Shown: positions 19,018 through 29,717, counted from the stretch's first letter. The stretch is 49,266 nucleotides of DNA from Oscillospiraceae bacterium (GCA_031253545.1 JAIRWH010000021.1:1-49266); one strand, 5' to 3'. Program-made: numbers and translations. The notes: generated from the sequence alone by a model not told the origin.

Positions 19018-22000
19018 TTACGACACGGCGATGCCGAGGCGTTTTTCCACTTCCTCAAAGCGCAGCGAGAGCACCTTGCTCACGCCCGGCTCCTGTGTGG
19101 TCACGCCGTACAGCATATCGCACACCTCCATGGTGCCGCGCCTGTGCGTGATGACAATAAACTGGTTTTCGTTCGCGAGGCGCGAGAGGTAGGCGGCGAA
19201 ACGCCCGATGTTCGCCTCGTCCAAGTCGTGGTCAATCTCGTCGAGCAGGCAAAACGGCGCGGGGCGCGCCTTGAATATGGCGAAGTACAGCGCGATTGCC
19301 GTGAGCGAGGTCTCGCCGCCGGAAAGCAGCGATATGGAGCGCAGTTTTTTGCCCGGCGGGCGGGACTTTATGTCTATATCGCAGCCGAGCGGGTCGTCCG
19401 GCGCCATAAGCTCCAAACACGCCTGACCGCCGTCGAATATATCCTCGAAAATCTCCTGAAAATTGCGGCTGATTTTCTCGAAGTTCTCCATGAATACCGC
19501 CACCATCTCCTCGGAGATTTCCTCGATAATCTTCTCCAGCTCCGCCTTCGCGCCCGCCGCGTCGGCATGCTGCCCCGTGAGCAGCTCCAAACGCGCGGAC
19601 AGCTCCGCGTATGCCTCAATCGCCCCGATGTTCGGGTTGCCCAAAGCCGCGATTTGGTCTTTGAGCTCGGCAATGCGGCGTATGGTTTTCTGCTTGGACT
19701 CCAAGGGCTTCGCGCACTCCTGCGCGGCGGTAAACGTAAGGCCGTAAGTTTCCCAGAGTTTATCCACAAGCTGCCGTTCCTCCGCCTCGCCAAGGGCGAG
19801 CTTGTTTTCTATGCGGGCGGTCTCCTGCGCCGCGCGCGCGTTTTCCTCGGCCTGCTCCTTCGCCTGCCGGGCGCAGGCGGCGCGCTCGCCTTCCAAGCGC
19901 TCTTGCAAGGCGTATATGGCTTTCAGCGTCTCGCCTTTTTCGCGGTGCTTTTCCGAGGCTTCCTCCCTGCCCTTTTCCGCGCGCGCCTTTTCCGCGCGCA
20001 GCCGCCCTTGCTCGGCGCGGCAATCTTCAAGCGCCTGCCTGCGCGCGCGCGCGTCGCCGCTCAGCTCGTCTTTCAGGCGCTCCGTTTCCGCAATGGCTTT
20101 GGCCTTTTCCCCCGCCGCCGCCTCCAAAGCCGCCGCCTTTTCGCGCCTTTCGCCAATGGCGGCCTCGAAGCCCCTGCCCGTTTCCGTCAAACGCGCCGCC
20201 TTATGGCCGAGCGTTTCCATGGCTTGCCGCACGGCATCTAACGCGGCGGCGTTATGCGCGTGCTTTTCCTCCAGCGCCGCAAGCGTTTGCCGCTCGGCGG
20301 CGGCGGCGGCGGTAATGGTGTCCTGCTCGCGGCGGGTTTTTTCCGCCTCCTCCATGTGGCTGCGCAAAAACGCTTCGCGGTGCGCCTTTTCCGCCGCGAG
20401 AGCCGCCGCGTCCTCGGCGGCGGCGTTATATTCGTCGCGGGCCGTTTGCAGGTCATATTCCGCGCCCGAAAGCTCCCTTTCGGCGGCGGCGGCATCTTTC
20501 TTCGCCTTGTCGAGCGCCTCGGCAAGCTCCGCGCCGCGCTCCCGCAGGCGCTGCAGCTCGTTTTTGCGCGTGAGCAGACCCGTGGCGCGCGCGAGGCTGC
20601 CTCCCGTAATCGAACCGCCCACGTTCAGCAGCTGCCCGTCCAACGTCACCACGCGGAAGCGGTGGCCGTTCTTCCTTGCCAAGGCGATGCCTTCGTCCAT
20701 ATCCTCCGCCACGGCGGTGCGGCCCAGCAAGGCGCGCAGCAGGGGGGCGTAGTGCTCCTCGGCGCGGCACATACGGCTTGCCACGCCGAGGCCCTGCGGC
20801 TCCATTTCCTTGCCGTCCACGCTTGACAGCGGCAGGAAGGTGGCTCTCCCCGCCGAACGCGCCTTCAGGTAGCCGATTATCTGCTTCGCGTTTTCCTCGC
20901 TGTCCACCACAATATTCTGCAGCGCGCCGCCCAAAGCCGTCTCAATGGCGGCGGCGTATTTGTCGTCCACTTTCACAAGGTCGGCCAATGTGCCGTGCAC
21001 AAAGGGGTAACTTTGCGCGAGCACCGTCTTCACCGCGTCGGAAAAGCCCTGATGTTCCTTTTCCTGCTCGGCGAGCAGCCGCGCGCGCGTTTGCAGCGTG
21101 TTTTGCTCCATCTCCAATTTGCCCCGCGCCGCGCGGCACTCCTCCGCCTTCGCGCGGCGCAGGTTGTGCCGCAATGTGTAGCCGGATATGGCGTTTTCCA
21201 ATTCCGCCGCGCGGAGGGCGGCTTCCTCCAAACGCGCGGCGGCGTTTTCGGCCTCCGCCTTCGCCAGGCGCGTCGTCTCGCCGCGCGTTTGGAGCTCCCG
21301 CTCCGTGTCGAGCGCCCTTTCAAGCAGACCCTCCAAACGCCCCCGCGCCGCCGCCCGTTCGGCCATGAGCAGCGCCGCGCCTTCCGTGTAGCGCCCTTCC
21401 TCTATCTTCAAGGTTTCCATCTTCGCGCTTTCCTCGCCGCTCGCGGCGGCAACCTCACGCGCGCGGGCGTAAAGCCCCTCGATTTCTTCGCGCAGGCAGG
21501 TTATGAGCGCGCGAATATCCCGCTCCTCTTGCCGCATCAAACTTATCTGCCCGTCCAAACCGCCGCTGCGCGCGCCCGTTTGGGCAAGCTCCGCCTCGAT
21601 ACGCGCCATATTCTCGCGGCAATGGATAATCTCGTTTTCAAGCACGGCAAGGGAATTGCCCGCGCCGAAGACCGCCTCCTCGTAAGCCGCCTTTTCCTCG
21701 CGCGCGCGCTCGGCGTCCGTGCGCGCCGCCGCCGATTGCAAGGCTAAGTCCTCCTCCCGCGCATACAGCCCCCGCAACGCTTCCTCGCCGCGTTTGTGCC
21801 GCTCGCTTGCCGCGCGGAAGTCGTCTCGCAGCGGCGCGAAGTTCCTCCTCACGCGCTCCAAGTCGTCGAGCCACACGGCTATCTCGTGGCCGCGCAGCTC
21901 GTCGCGCAGCAGCAAAAAGCTCCTTGCCGCCTCCGCTTGGGTTTTCAGGCTCTCCGCCTGCGGTTGCAGCTCCTCGATTTTGTCGCACACGCGCAGCAGA

Positions 22001-22563
22001 TTGACCTGCGCGGCGGCGAGTTTACGCAGGGCCTCCTCCTTGCGGTGGCGGTATTTGGAAACCCCGCACGCCTCGTCGAACACATGGCGGCGGTCGCCGC
22101 TCTTATCGGAGATTATGCTCTTCACCATGCCTTGGCCGATGATGGAGTAGCCGTCTTGACCCAAACCCGTGTCCATGAGCAGCTCCTGTATGTCTTTCAG
22201 GCGGCAGGCGGACTTACCGAGGTAATACTCGCTCTCGCCGCTGCGGTAGAGCCGCCGCGTCAGCACGGCATCGTCGCCGTCAATGGGAAACCGGCGCTCG
22301 CTGTTGTCAAGGCAGAGCGACACCTCCGCGAAACCCACGGGTTCGCGGTTTTGCGCGCCGTGGAATATAACTTCCTCCATACGCTTTTCGCAGCGGAGCG
22401 CGCGCGGGTTCTGCTCGCCCAGCACCCAGCGGATAGCCTCGGCGATGTTGGACTTGCCGGAGCCGTTCGGCCCCACCACGGCCGTAATACCGGGCTGCGC
22501 CGCGAGAGTGACCTTGTCGGGGAAGGTCTTAAAGCCCTTTATCTCAAAGGATTTGAGCTTCAT
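19018..22563 (-). CDS. smc: Chromosome segregation protein SMC
   Basis: MKLKSFEIKGFKTFPDKV...VVGPNGSGKSNIAEAIRWVLGEQ, coiled coils, hinge, LLSGGETSLTAIALYFAIFKARPAPFCLLDEIDHDLDEAN. Confidence 0.97.
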   Translation of the reverse strand: MKLKSFEIKGFKTFPDKVTLAAQPGITAVVGPNGSGKSNIAEAIRWVLGEQNPRALRCEKRMEEVIFHGAQNREPVGFAEVSLCLDNSERRFPIDGDDAVLTRRLYRSGESEYYLGKSACRLKDIQELLMDTGLGQDGYSIIGQGMVKSIISDKSGDRRHVFDEACGVSKYRHRKEEALRKLAAAQVNLLRVCDKIEELQPQAESLKTQAEAARSFLLLRDELRGHEIAVWLDDLERVRRNFAPLRDDFRAASERHKRGEEALRGLYAREEDLALQSAAARTDAERAREEKAAYEEAVFGAGNSLAVLENEIIHCRENMARIEAELAQTGARSGGLDGQISLMRQEERDIRALITCLREEIEGLYARAREVAAASGEESAKMETLKIEEGRYTEGAALLMAERAAARGRLEGLLERALDTERELQTRGETTRLAKAEAENAAARLEEAALRAAELENAISGYTLRHNLRRAKAEECRAARGKLEMEQNTLQTRARLLAEQEKEHQGFSDAVKTVLAQSYPFVHGTLADLVKVDDKYAAAIETALGGALQNIVVDSEENAKQIIGYLKARSAGRATFLPLSSVDGKEMEPQGLGVASRMCRAEEHYAPLLRALLGRTAVAEDMDEGIALARKNGHRFRVVTLDGQLLNVGGSITGGSLARATGLLTRKNELQRLRERGAELAEALDKAKKDAAAAERELSGAEYDLQTARDEYNAAAEDAAALAAEKAHREAFLRSHMEEAEKTRREQDTITAAAAAERQTLAALEEKHAHNAAALDAVRQAMETLGHKAARLTETGRGFEAAIGERREKAAALEAAAGEKAKAIAETERLKDELSGDARARRQALEDCRAEQGRLRAEKARAEKGREEASEKHREKGETLKAIYALQERLEGERAACARQAKEQAEENARAAQETARIENKLALGEAEERQLVDKLWETYGLTFTAAQECAKPLESKQKTIRRIAELKDQIAALGNPNIGAIEAYAELSARLELLTGQHADAAGAKAELEKIIEEISEEMVAVFMENFEKISRNFQEIFEDIFDGGQACLELMAPDDPLGCDIDIKSRPPGKKLRSISLLSGGETSLTAIALYFAIFKARPAPFCLLDEIDHDLDEANIGRFAAYLSRLANENQFIVITHRRGTMEVCDMLYGVTTQEPGVSKVLSLRFEEVEKRLGIAVS

Positions 22564-23231
22564 TTGGGGCGCATCTTTTGCAGAGCCTGCTTGGCGGCGG
22601 CCTTCTCCGCCTCCTTTTTGTTCACGCCGTAGCCCCGCCCCGCCTCTTTCTCGTCAATAAACACCACCGACGTGTATGTGGGGGCGTGGGGCGGCCCGTC
22701 GGTGTAGGTCGTCTCGTAGCGCGGCTGACCCTTGCCGCCCTTCTGCGTTGTGGTCTGCAAGCGGCTCTTGCTGTCTCTGCCGCCGGGGTCGTGGCTACGG
22801 CAGGAGAGCGGCGCTCCGAGCAGGGCGAAGCGTATGAAATTGTCCGCCGTATCCATACCGCCGTCCAAATACATGGCGGCCGTGAGCGCCTCAAACGCGT
22901 CCGCCAATATAGACGGCTTTGGGCCCGCCGTCTTCGCGCCCCTGCCGAGCCGCATATTGTCCCAAAGTTTCAGCGCCTCGGCGGCGCGCGCGAGGTTGGC
23001 TTCGCACACCAAGTCCGCGCGCATGAGCGTGAGTTTGCCTTCTTTGGCGTCGGGGTGCTTGGCGTAGAGTATACGCGCCGTGACCATGTCAATTACGGCG
23101 TCGCCCAAAAACTCCATGCGCTGGTTGTCTTCCGTGCCGTGCTCGGCGGCGTAGGATGAATGTGTGAGGGCAAGCTCCAAGAGCTGCTTCTTCTTGAACC
23201 GATAGCCAATGCTGTCCTCAAACTCCGTCAT
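22560..23231 (-). CDS. rnc: Ribonuclease III
   Basis: NQRMEFLGDAVIDMV RNase III signature, C-terminal dsRBD GYGVNKKEAEKAAAKQAL. Confidence 0.95.
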   Translation of the reverse strand: MTEFEDSIGYRFKKKQLLELALTHSSYAAEHGTEDNQRMEFLGDAVIDMVTARILYAKHPDAKEGKLTLMRADLVCEANLARAAEALKLWDNMRLGRGAKTAGPKPSILADAFEALTAAMYLDGGMDTADNFIRFALLGAPLSCRSHDPGGRDSKSRLQTTTQKGGKGQPRYETTYTDGPPHAPTYTSVVFIDEKEAGRGYGVNKKEAEKAAAKQALQKMRPK

Positions 23232-24255
23232 TTACGGCGACCTCCATCTTCATTTTGCTCATGTTTTCCTCTATTTTGCCAATCACGCCGCTCCCGTGGA
23301 AGAGCATCGCCTGCCGCACGGCGTTTTTCAGCGCCTTGGCGTTAGACGAGCCATGCGCTTTTATCACGGGTTTTTGCAGGCCGAGCAGCGGCGTGCCGCC
23401 CGTCTCCGTGTAGTCCATCGTCTTTTTCAGCTCGCCGATGGGCTTTTGCAGCAAAAGCGCGGCAAACTTAGACGAAACGCCGGAGAGGAACATCTTTTTC
23501 AGCATACCCGCAAACATTATGCCCGTGCCCTCCATAGCTTTGAGCAGTATATTGCCGCTGTATCCGTCCGCAACCACCACGTCCGCCTCGCCAAGGGGCA
23601 CCCCGCGCCCTTCCACGTTGCCCGTGAAGTTGAGCAAGCCTTCGCCGAGCGCCTTTTGCAAAAGGGCGTAAGCCTCCTTTTGCAGCGCCGTGCCCTTCGT
23701 CGGTTCCGAGCCGATGTTCAGCAGGCCCACGCGCGGGGAGACTATGCCCGTCTGCGCGGTCGCGTAGAAGCTGCCCATGAAGGCAAACTGCAAAAGATAT
23801 TCCGGCGTGCATTCCGCGTTCGCGCCGCAGTCAATGAGCAGCGCGCGCCCCTTCGCCGTGGGCAGGAAGGGGCAGAGCGCGGCGCGGCGTATGCCGCGTA
23901 TGCGCTTTACAAGCAATGTGGCGCCGGAGAGCAGCGCGCCCGTGTTGCCCGCAGACACCAACGCGTCGCCTTCGCCCGCCGCGAGCATACGCAGCGCGAG
24001 GAACATGGAGGAATCCTGCTTGTCGCGCACAGCGCGCTGCGGGTCGTCCTCCATGCTCACCACGCCGTCGGCGTGGCAAATCGCCACATTGCGCGGCGGC
24101 TCGGACAAGCCCTCCGCGTGTACGCAATGCAGCAGCGCCTCGCGCCTGCCCGTGAGCGTTATGTCCGCCCCAAGCTCTTTTGCCGCCGCCAGCGCCCCTT
24201 TCACAATCTCCCCGGGGGCGTTGTCGCCGCCCATAGCGTCTACTATCACTCTCAC
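23218..24255 (-). CDS. plsX: Phosphate acyltransferase PlsX
   Basis: MRVIVDAMGGDNAPGEIVKGALAA...SAGNTGALLSGAT, LIDCGANAECTPEYLLQFA. Confidence 0.96.
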   Translation of the reverse strand: MRVIVDAMGGDNAPGEIVKGALAAAKELGADITLTGRREALLHCVHAEGLSEPPRNVAICHADGVVSMEDDPQRAVRDKQDSSMFLALRMLAAGEGDALVSAGNTGALLSGATLLVKRIRGIRRAALCPFLPTAKGRALLIDCGANAECTPEYLLQFAFMGSFYATAQTGIVSPRVGLLNIGSEPTKGTALQKEAYALLQKALGEGLLNFTGNVEGRGVPLGEADVVVADGYSGNILLKAMEGTGIMFAGMLKKMFLSGVSSKFAALLLQKPIGELKKTMDYTETGGTPLLGLQKPVIKAHGSSNAKALKNAVRQAMLFHGSGVIGKIEENMSKMKMEVAVNDGV

Positions 24256-25541
24256 GGCAATATCATCTCCTCGTCCAAATATCTGCCCAGCGACATCAGC
24301 GCCCTTTCGGCCAAGGCCTGCTTTTTCGCGTGTTTGGGGACATGCGGGGGCGGCGGGGGAAAGAGGCCGAAGTTGATGTTCATGGGCTGGAAGTCCTCCG
24401 CGCGCGGGTCGGATATATAGCGGCCGAGCGCCCCAAGCGCCGTGTCTTCGGGAAACGGCTTGCCCAGCGCCGCCGTGAGGCCGGAGGCTATGGATTCCAC
24501 ATACCCCTCCACCCCCGTGAGCTGCCCCGCGAAATACACCCCCGGCGCGGCGCGCACCTCGAAGCTGCTTGTGAGCAGGCGCGGGGAGTCTATATACGTG
24601 TTGCGGTGCATAACGCCGAAGCGCAGGTATTCCGCGTTTGCCAAGGCGGGTATGAGCGAAAACGCGCGCTTTTGCCGGGCAAACGTGAGCCGCGTCTGGA
24701 AGCCCACGAGGTTATACACGCTGCCCGCCGCGTTGTCGCGCCGCAGCTGCGCCACGGCGTAAGCGGAGCGGCCCGCCCCGTCGCGCAGGCCAATCGGCCT
24801 GAGCGGGCCGAAACGCAATGTGTCCTCCCCGCGCCGCGCCATTTCCTCCACGGGCAGGCAGCCCTCGAAGAACGCGGGCGGTTCCTCGCCGTCGCCATGA
24901 CTCAGGGGGGCGCGCTCGGCCTCGCAAAGCGCCTGCCGGAGCGCTTTGTAGCACTCCTTGTCCATCGGGCAGTTGAGGTAATCGTCTTGGCCTTTGCCGT
25001 GGCGCGAGCCGAAATACGCTTTTGTCATATCCACGCTCTCGGCCGCCACCAAGGGGGCGGCGGCATCGTGGAAATGCAGAAACTCCGCGCCTCCGAGGAA
25101 GGAGGATATATCCCGCGCGAGAGCGCCGGACGTGAGCGGCCCCGTGGCCACAATGAGCGGGCGTTGCGGCGGCAGGCGCGTGAGCTCCTCGCAAACCACG
25201 GTAATGCGCGGGTGCGAGAGCAGCCTTTGCGTCACCGCGAGCGAAAACGCCTCCCTGTCCACGGCTAAGGCCGACCCGGCGGGCACGGCCGAAGCGTCGG
25301 CGCATTCCACGACCATGCTGCCCACACGCCGCAGCTCCTCTTTCAGCAAACCGGGCGCGGCGGTAATATGGTTGCCGCGCAGGGAATTGGAGCAGCAAAG
25401 CTCACAGAAATGGGGCGAGTGGTGGGCGCGTGTGCGCGAGGCGGGCTTCATGTCGCAGAGCGTCACATCAACCCCCCGCTCCGCCAGCTGCCAAGCCGCC
25501 TCGCTGCCCGCGAGACCCGCCCCCGCCACAACGGCGGTCAT
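24252..25541 (-). CDS. trmFO: tRNA uracil-54 C5-methyltransferase (folate/FAD-dependent)
   Basis: AVVAGAGLAGSEAAWQLAERGVDVTLCDMKP...FCELCCSNSLRG; FAGQLTGVEGYVES. Confidence 0.96.
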   Translation of the reverse strand: MTAVVAGAGLAGSEAAWQLAERGVDVTLCDMKPASRTRAHHSPHFCELCCSNSLRGNHITAAPGLLKEELRRVGSMVVECADASAVPAGSALAVDREAFSLAVTQRLLSHPRITVVCEELTRLPPQRPLIVATGPLTSGALARDISSFLGGAEFLHFHDAAAPLVAAESVDMTKAYFGSRHGKGQDDYLNCPMDKECYKALRQALCEAERAPLSHGDGEEPPAFFEGCLPVEEMARRGEDTLRFGPLRPIGLRDGAGRSAYAVAQLRRDNAAGSVYNLVGFQTRLTFARQKRAFSLIPALANAEYLRFGVMHRNTYIDSPRLLTSSFEVRAAPGVYFAGQLTGVEGYVESIASGLTAALGKPFPEDTALGALGRYISDPRAEDFQPMNINFGLFPPPPPHVPKHAKKQALAERALMSLGRYLDEEMILP

Positions 25542-27784
25542 GTGGCGGGCTCCGCCCCGCCGCCTTTGGCTTTCCCCTTCGTGGCTGCGGTTTTCGCCTT
25601 GCCGCCTTTGGCTTTCGCGGCCTGTGCCTTGCCGCCTTTGCCCTTTGGCGGCTCGGCCTTCGCGTCGCCGCCGTCGGCCTCCGCCTTCGGCTTATAGCCG
25701 GGCCGCTGCTCCAAGGGCACAAAGGCGGGGCAGTCCGGCTTTTCGCAGCAGCCCGTTTTCGCGTAGCGCGGGCGGAAGAGGGTGCCGCCGCAGTCCGGGC
25801 AAGTGTCTTTCATGGGCGCGCCCCATGTCATGAAAGCGCACGCGGGGTGGTTGGCGCAGCCGTAGTAGGCGAAGCCCTTCTTGCTTTTCTTTTTGAGCAC
25901 CGTGCCGCCGCACAGCGGGCAAACGCCGTCGGTCTCCTCGGAAAGCGGCTGTGTGGTCTTGCAGTCGGGGTAGCCCGTGCAGGCCAAAAAGCGCCCGAAA
26001 CGCCCGATTTTGATGACCATGCCCTTGCCGCAGTCCGGGCAGACGCGGTCCGTGGTCTCGTCCGGCACCCTGACGCGCGTCTTGTCGCCGTCGGCGGCGG
26101 CGAGCCTTTCGGCAAACGGCTTGTAAAACACGCCGAGCATCTGCGCCCTGGGAAGTTTGCCCGCCTCCACGAGGTCAAGCTCGCCCTCCATACGCGCGGT
26201 GAACTCCTCGTCCACAATATCGGGGAACTTGTCGCGCATGTAGGCGGTCACGGTTTCGCCGAGGGGGGTGGGGCGGAGAAGCCCTTTCTCCTTCACGGCG
26301 TATTCGCGGTCGAGGATTGTGGACACCGTGGGCGCGTAGGTGGAAGGGCGGCCGATACCCTTTTCCTCCAGCGCCTTGATGAGCGAAGCCTCCGTGTAGC
26401 GCGGCGGGGGTTTGGTGAAGCGCTGCTCGGAGGTGGGCCCGCCCGTGAGCGCGAGGGGGGCGCCCGCGGCAATCGGGGGCAGCGCGCCGCCGCGCGCCTC
26501 CTCCTCTTCGTCGCCGCTTTCCTCATACACGCTCAAAAAGCCGGCAAACTCCACGCTCGTATGGGAAGCGCGAAACACATGGCCGCCGCCGCACACGTCT
26601 ATGGTAAGCGTCGTCAGGGCGGCGTCCGCCATCTGGCAGGCGATGAAGCGGCTCCATATCAGCTTGTAGAGCTTGTATTGCTCCGGGGTAAGGCTTGCCT
26701 GCGCGAGCGCGGGGGTCAGGAACGCGTCGGTGGGGCGTATGGCTTCGTGCGCGTCCTGCGCGCCTTTCTTGGTTTTGTAGGCGCGGGCGGCGGCGGGCAG
26801 GCAGTCTTTGCCGTAGGTCTTTTGTATATATTCCCGCGCCTGCGCCGCGGATTCGTCGGAAAGGCGCTGGGAATCCGTGCGCATATAGGTTATCAGGCCC
26901 GTCGGCCCGCGGCCTTCCACCTGCACGCCCTCATACAGCGCCTGCGCCACGGCCATGGCGCGTTTGGGGGTCATACGCAGCTTGCGCGACGCTTCCTGCT
27001 GCAGCGAGGACGTGATAAACGGCGGGGAGGGGGAGCGCTTCTTTTTCTTTTTGTCCGCGGAGAGCGCGGTAAACCGCGCGCCCTCCAAAGCGGCGAGCAC
27101 GGCGCGACATTCGGCTTCCGAAGACAGCGCGGCCTTTTTGCCGCCTCGCGGCCCGTAATATTGGGCGGTAAAGCCGCCATGCTCCCCCGGAGGGGCGAAC
27201 ACCGCCTCTATGACCCAGTATTCCTGCGGCGTGAAGGCGCGGATTTCCTCCTCCCGCTCCACGAGTATGCCGGTGGCCGCGGACTGCACCCTTCCGGCGG
27301 ATAAGCCGCTGCGGATTCTCCTCCACAATACGGGCGATATGCCGAAGCCCACGATGCGGTCGAGCGCCCTCCGCGCCTGCTGCGCGTCCACAAGGTTCAT
27401 GTCAATCTTGCGCGGGTTTTCCACAGAGCGCCTTACTTCGTTTTTGGTAATCTCGTTGAAGGTTACGCGCACGGGTTCGTCTTTCAGCCCGAGCAGCTCC
27501 TTGAGGTGCCACGATATAGCCTCGCCCTCGCGGTCGGGGTCTGTGGCGAGCAATACGGCGTCGGCCTTCTCCGCCTGCTCGCGCAGTTTGGCCACCACCT
27601 CTTCCTTGCCCGCGATAACGCTGTATTTCAGCTCGAAGCCGTTGTCTATATCCACAGCCTCGCCGCTCTTGGGCAAATCGCGTATATGCCCCACGGTGGC
27701 CATCACCGTGTAGGCGCTTCCGAGGTAATTGCCGATTGTGCGCGCCTTGGCGGGCGACTCCACAATCAAAAGGGCGTGTTTCAT
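25538..27784 (-). CDS. topA: DNA topoisomerase I with C-terminal zinc-finger repeats and Ala/Lys-rich tail
   Basis: MKHALLIVESPAKARTIGNYLG (start 27784), VLLATDPDREGEAISWHL, ITYMRTDSQRLS, multiple CPxCG motifs. Confidence 0.96.
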   Translation of the reverse strand: MKHALLIVESPAKARTIGNYLGSAYTVMATVGHIRDLPKSGEAVDIDNGFELKYSVIAGKEEVVAKLREQAEKADAVLLATDPDREGEAISWHLKELLGLKDEPVRVTFNEITKNEVRRSVENPRKIDMNLVDAQQARRALDRIVGFGISPVLWRRIRSGLSAGRVQSAATGILVEREEEIRAFTPQEYWVIEAVFAPPGEHGGFTAQYYGPRGGKKAALSSEAECRAVLAALEGARFTALSADKKKKKRSPSPPFITSSLQQEASRKLRMTPKRAMAVAQALYEGVQVEGRGPTGLITYMRTDSQRLSDESAAQAREYIQKTYGKDCLPAAARAYKTKKGAQDAHEAIRPTDAFLTPALAQASLTPEQYKLYKLIWSRFIACQMADAALTTLTIDVCGGGHVFRASHTSVEFAGFLSVYEESGDEEEEARGGALPPIAAGAPLALTGGPTSEQRFTKPPPRYTEASLIKALEEKGIGRPSTYAPTVSTILDREYAVKEKGLLRPTPLGETVTAYMRDKFPDIVDEEFTARMEGELDLVEAGKLPRAQMLGVFYKPFAERLAAADGDKTRVRVPDETTDRVCPDCGKGMVIKIGRFGRFLACTGYPDCKTTQPLSEETDGVCPLCGGTVLKKKSKKGFAYYGCANHPACAFMTWGAPMKDTCPDCGGTLFRPRYAKTGCCEKPDCPAFVPLEQRPGYKPKAEADGGDAKAEPPKGKGGKAQAAKAKGGKAKTAATKGKAKGGGAEPAT

Positions 27785-28986
27785 GTTTTGCCCCCCTCCC
27801 GCCGTTGAGAGATTTTCATGATAAAGCGCTTGCCCGGGAGCTGTTCCATAATGCCGTCTATTTCCAAAAGGGTCAGGTCCGTGAGCACTTGCCGCACGGG
27901 CAGGGACGTGAGCGCCACAATCTCGTCGGCCGTCACGGGGGTGGCCGCGGCGCATATCAACACGGCCTGCTGCGAGGGGGTGTAGCCGGTCACCAACGCC
28001 GTGATGTCGAGCGGACGGGCGGGGGCGGGTTCGGCGGGGGCGGAGCCGGTTTTGGGCGCGGGCGCGGGCCTCACGGGCGCGGCGGGCGCGGGCGCGGCGG
28101 CGATTCTCTGCGGGTAGAGCGGGGCGTATTCGCGCAGTATGTCCGCGGCGCAGGTAACGAGCGTCGCGCCCTCGCGTATGAGCGCGTGGCAACCTTCGCT
28201 GGCGGGGGAAACTATGTTGCCCGGCACGCAAAACACATCGCGCCCCTGCTCCATGGCCGCGTGGGCGGTAATGAGCGCGCCGGAGCGCGCGCCCGCCTCG
28301 ATTACCAATGTGCCGAGCGCGAGCCCGGAAAGGATACGGTTGCGCGCCGGGAAGTTCGCGCCGAGCGCGCGGGTGCCCGGCGGATACTCGCTGATTATCG
28401 CTCCGCAGGCGGCTATGTCGGCGTAAAGGTCTTTGTTCTCGGCCGGGTAGATAACGTCCGCGCCGCAGGCGAGCACAGCCACGCTCGGCTTTGCCGCGCC
28501 GATGGCGCTCCTGTGCGCCTGTGTGTCCACCCCCTGCGCCAAACCCGAAACCAACGTGAGGCCGCCCTTGGCCAAGTCCGAGCAAATGCGCCGCGCCGCG
28601 TCTAAGCCGTAAGGGGTGGCGGAGCGGGTGCCCACCACGCAAAGCGCGGGTTCTTCGTCAATCACCGGCAGCTTTCCCTTTACATAGAGCACACAAGGCG
28701 GGGCGGAAATGCCCTTGAGCCTGTCGGGGTAGTCCGTGTCTTGCGGGGTGACGACGCGTATGCCGAGGCGGTCACATTCGGCCAATATCCTGTCCGCCGT
28801 TTCAAGCGACTTGTCCGCCAAGGCGCGCTTTGCGACGTCGGAAATGTCTTCGCGGCGGGCGTATTCGTCTTCGTCGGCGAAATACACGTTTTCCGGGGCG
28901 CCGAAGCCGTCGAGCAGCCGGACGGCGCTCCTCGCGCCGAGCGCGTCAATGGAGGCGAGCCATATCCAGTATTTCAACGCGCTCAT
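27781..28986 (-). CDS. dprA: DNA processing protein DprA
   Basis: MSALKYWIWLASIDALGARS (start 28986), VVGTRSATPYGLDAARRICSDLAKGGLTLVSGLAQGVDTQAHRSAI. Confidence 0.94.
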   Translation of the reverse strand: MSALKYWIWLASIDALGARSAVRLLDGFGAPENVYFADEDEYARREDISDVAKRALADKSLETADRILAECDRLGIRVVTPQDTDYPDRLKGISAPPCVLYVKGKLPVIDEEPALCVVGTRSATPYGLDAARRICSDLAKGGLTLVSGLAQGVDTQAHRSAIGAAKPSVAVLACGADVIYPAENKDLYADIAACGAIISEYPPGTRALGANFPARNRILSGLALGTLVIEAGARSGALITAHAAMEQGRDVFCVPGNIVSPASEGCHALIREGATLVTCAADILREYAPLYPQRIAAAPAPAAPVRPAPAPKTGSAPAEPAPARPLDITALVTGYTPSQQAVLICAAATPVTADEIVALTSLPVRQVLTDLTLLEIDGIMEQLPGKRFIMKISQRREGGKT

Positions 28987-29717
28987 TTGCTCATCTCCCA
29001 CATCAATATCGCCGCCGCCGCGGCGGCGTTGAGCGACTGCGCCCCCGCGCGCATGGGTATCGTCAACACGCCCCTCGCGGCTTTTCTCAATGCCTCGCAA
29101 AGCCCCGCGCCCTCGCTGCCAATCATTATCACGCCGCCGCCGGGCATATCCCGCAACACGCTCCCGCCCCCGGCGCAAGCGGCATACAGCGGCATATCCA
29201 ACGCGGCGGCGTCCTCGCGCGCCATGCGGTACACGGTCGCGCGCAGAGCCGCGCCCATTGCCGCCCGCAACGCCTTCGGCGCGGTGAAGTCGGCGCAGCC
29301 CGGGGTGAGTATGACCGAGAAACCAAACGCGTCCGCCGAACGCAGCACGGCGCCCACGTTACCCGGGTCCTGCACGGAATCGAGCAGCACGCACATCTCG
29401 CCCGGCGCGGGCTTGCCCTCTTTTGCCGTAAGCCTCACGGTAAACAGCGGGCCTTTCGGCGAGCGCGTGTCGCAGAGCGAATCAAGCAGGGCGGGCAATA
29501 CCGTAACCACGCGGGCGCATTGCGGCAACGGCGGCAAAGCGGTGCCCTCGGCGCGCAACACCAAGAGCGGGCGCGCGCCGCAGGCAAGCGCGTCTTGCAG
29601 CAGCCGGGGCCCTTCGCACACGGCCAGGCCGCTCTCGCGCCGCTCCCCCGGCGAACGCATGAGCTTCGCCACATGCCGCACGGCGGGGTTTTGGCGGGAG
29701 GTAACGGTCTCGCTCAC
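28983..29717 (-). CDS. SpoU-family RNA 2'-O-methyltransferase
   Basis: CVLLDSVQDPGNVGAVLRSADAFGFSVIL...IMIGSEGAGLCEAL...IPMRAGAQSLNAAAAAAILMWE. Confidence 0.93.
   Translation of the reverse strand: MSETVTSRQNPAVRHVAKLMRSPGERRESGLAVCEGPRLLQDALACGARPLLVLRAEGTALPPLPQCARVVTVLPALLDSLCDTRSPKGPLFTVRLTAKEGKPAPGEMCVLLDSVQDPGNVGAVLRSADAFGFSVILTPGCADFTAPKALRAAMGAALRATVYRMAREDAAALDMPLYAACAGGGSVLRDMPGGGVIMIGSEGAGLCEALRKAARGVLTIPMRAGAQSLNAAAAAAILMWEMSK

Noticed and set aside
18436-20241. Long plus-strand ORF (601 aa) overlapping ftsY/smc
   Set aside because: Antisense shadow ORF in GC-rich DNA; Arg/Ala/Gly-rich translation, while the opposite strand encodes clear FtsY and SMC.
22560-24255. Absence of fabD/fabG/acpP between plsX and rnc as a novel arrangement
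   Set aside because: Gene order here varies between Firmicutes lineages; cannot be called unusual without comparison.
25430-27304. Long plus-strand ORF (624 aa) opposite topA/trmFO
   Set aside because: Antisense shadow; both minus-strand genes are unambiguous.
25538-28642. 1034-aa ORF as a single protein
   Set aside because: TopA starts at 27784; the N-terminal extension is an out-of-frame reading of dprA.
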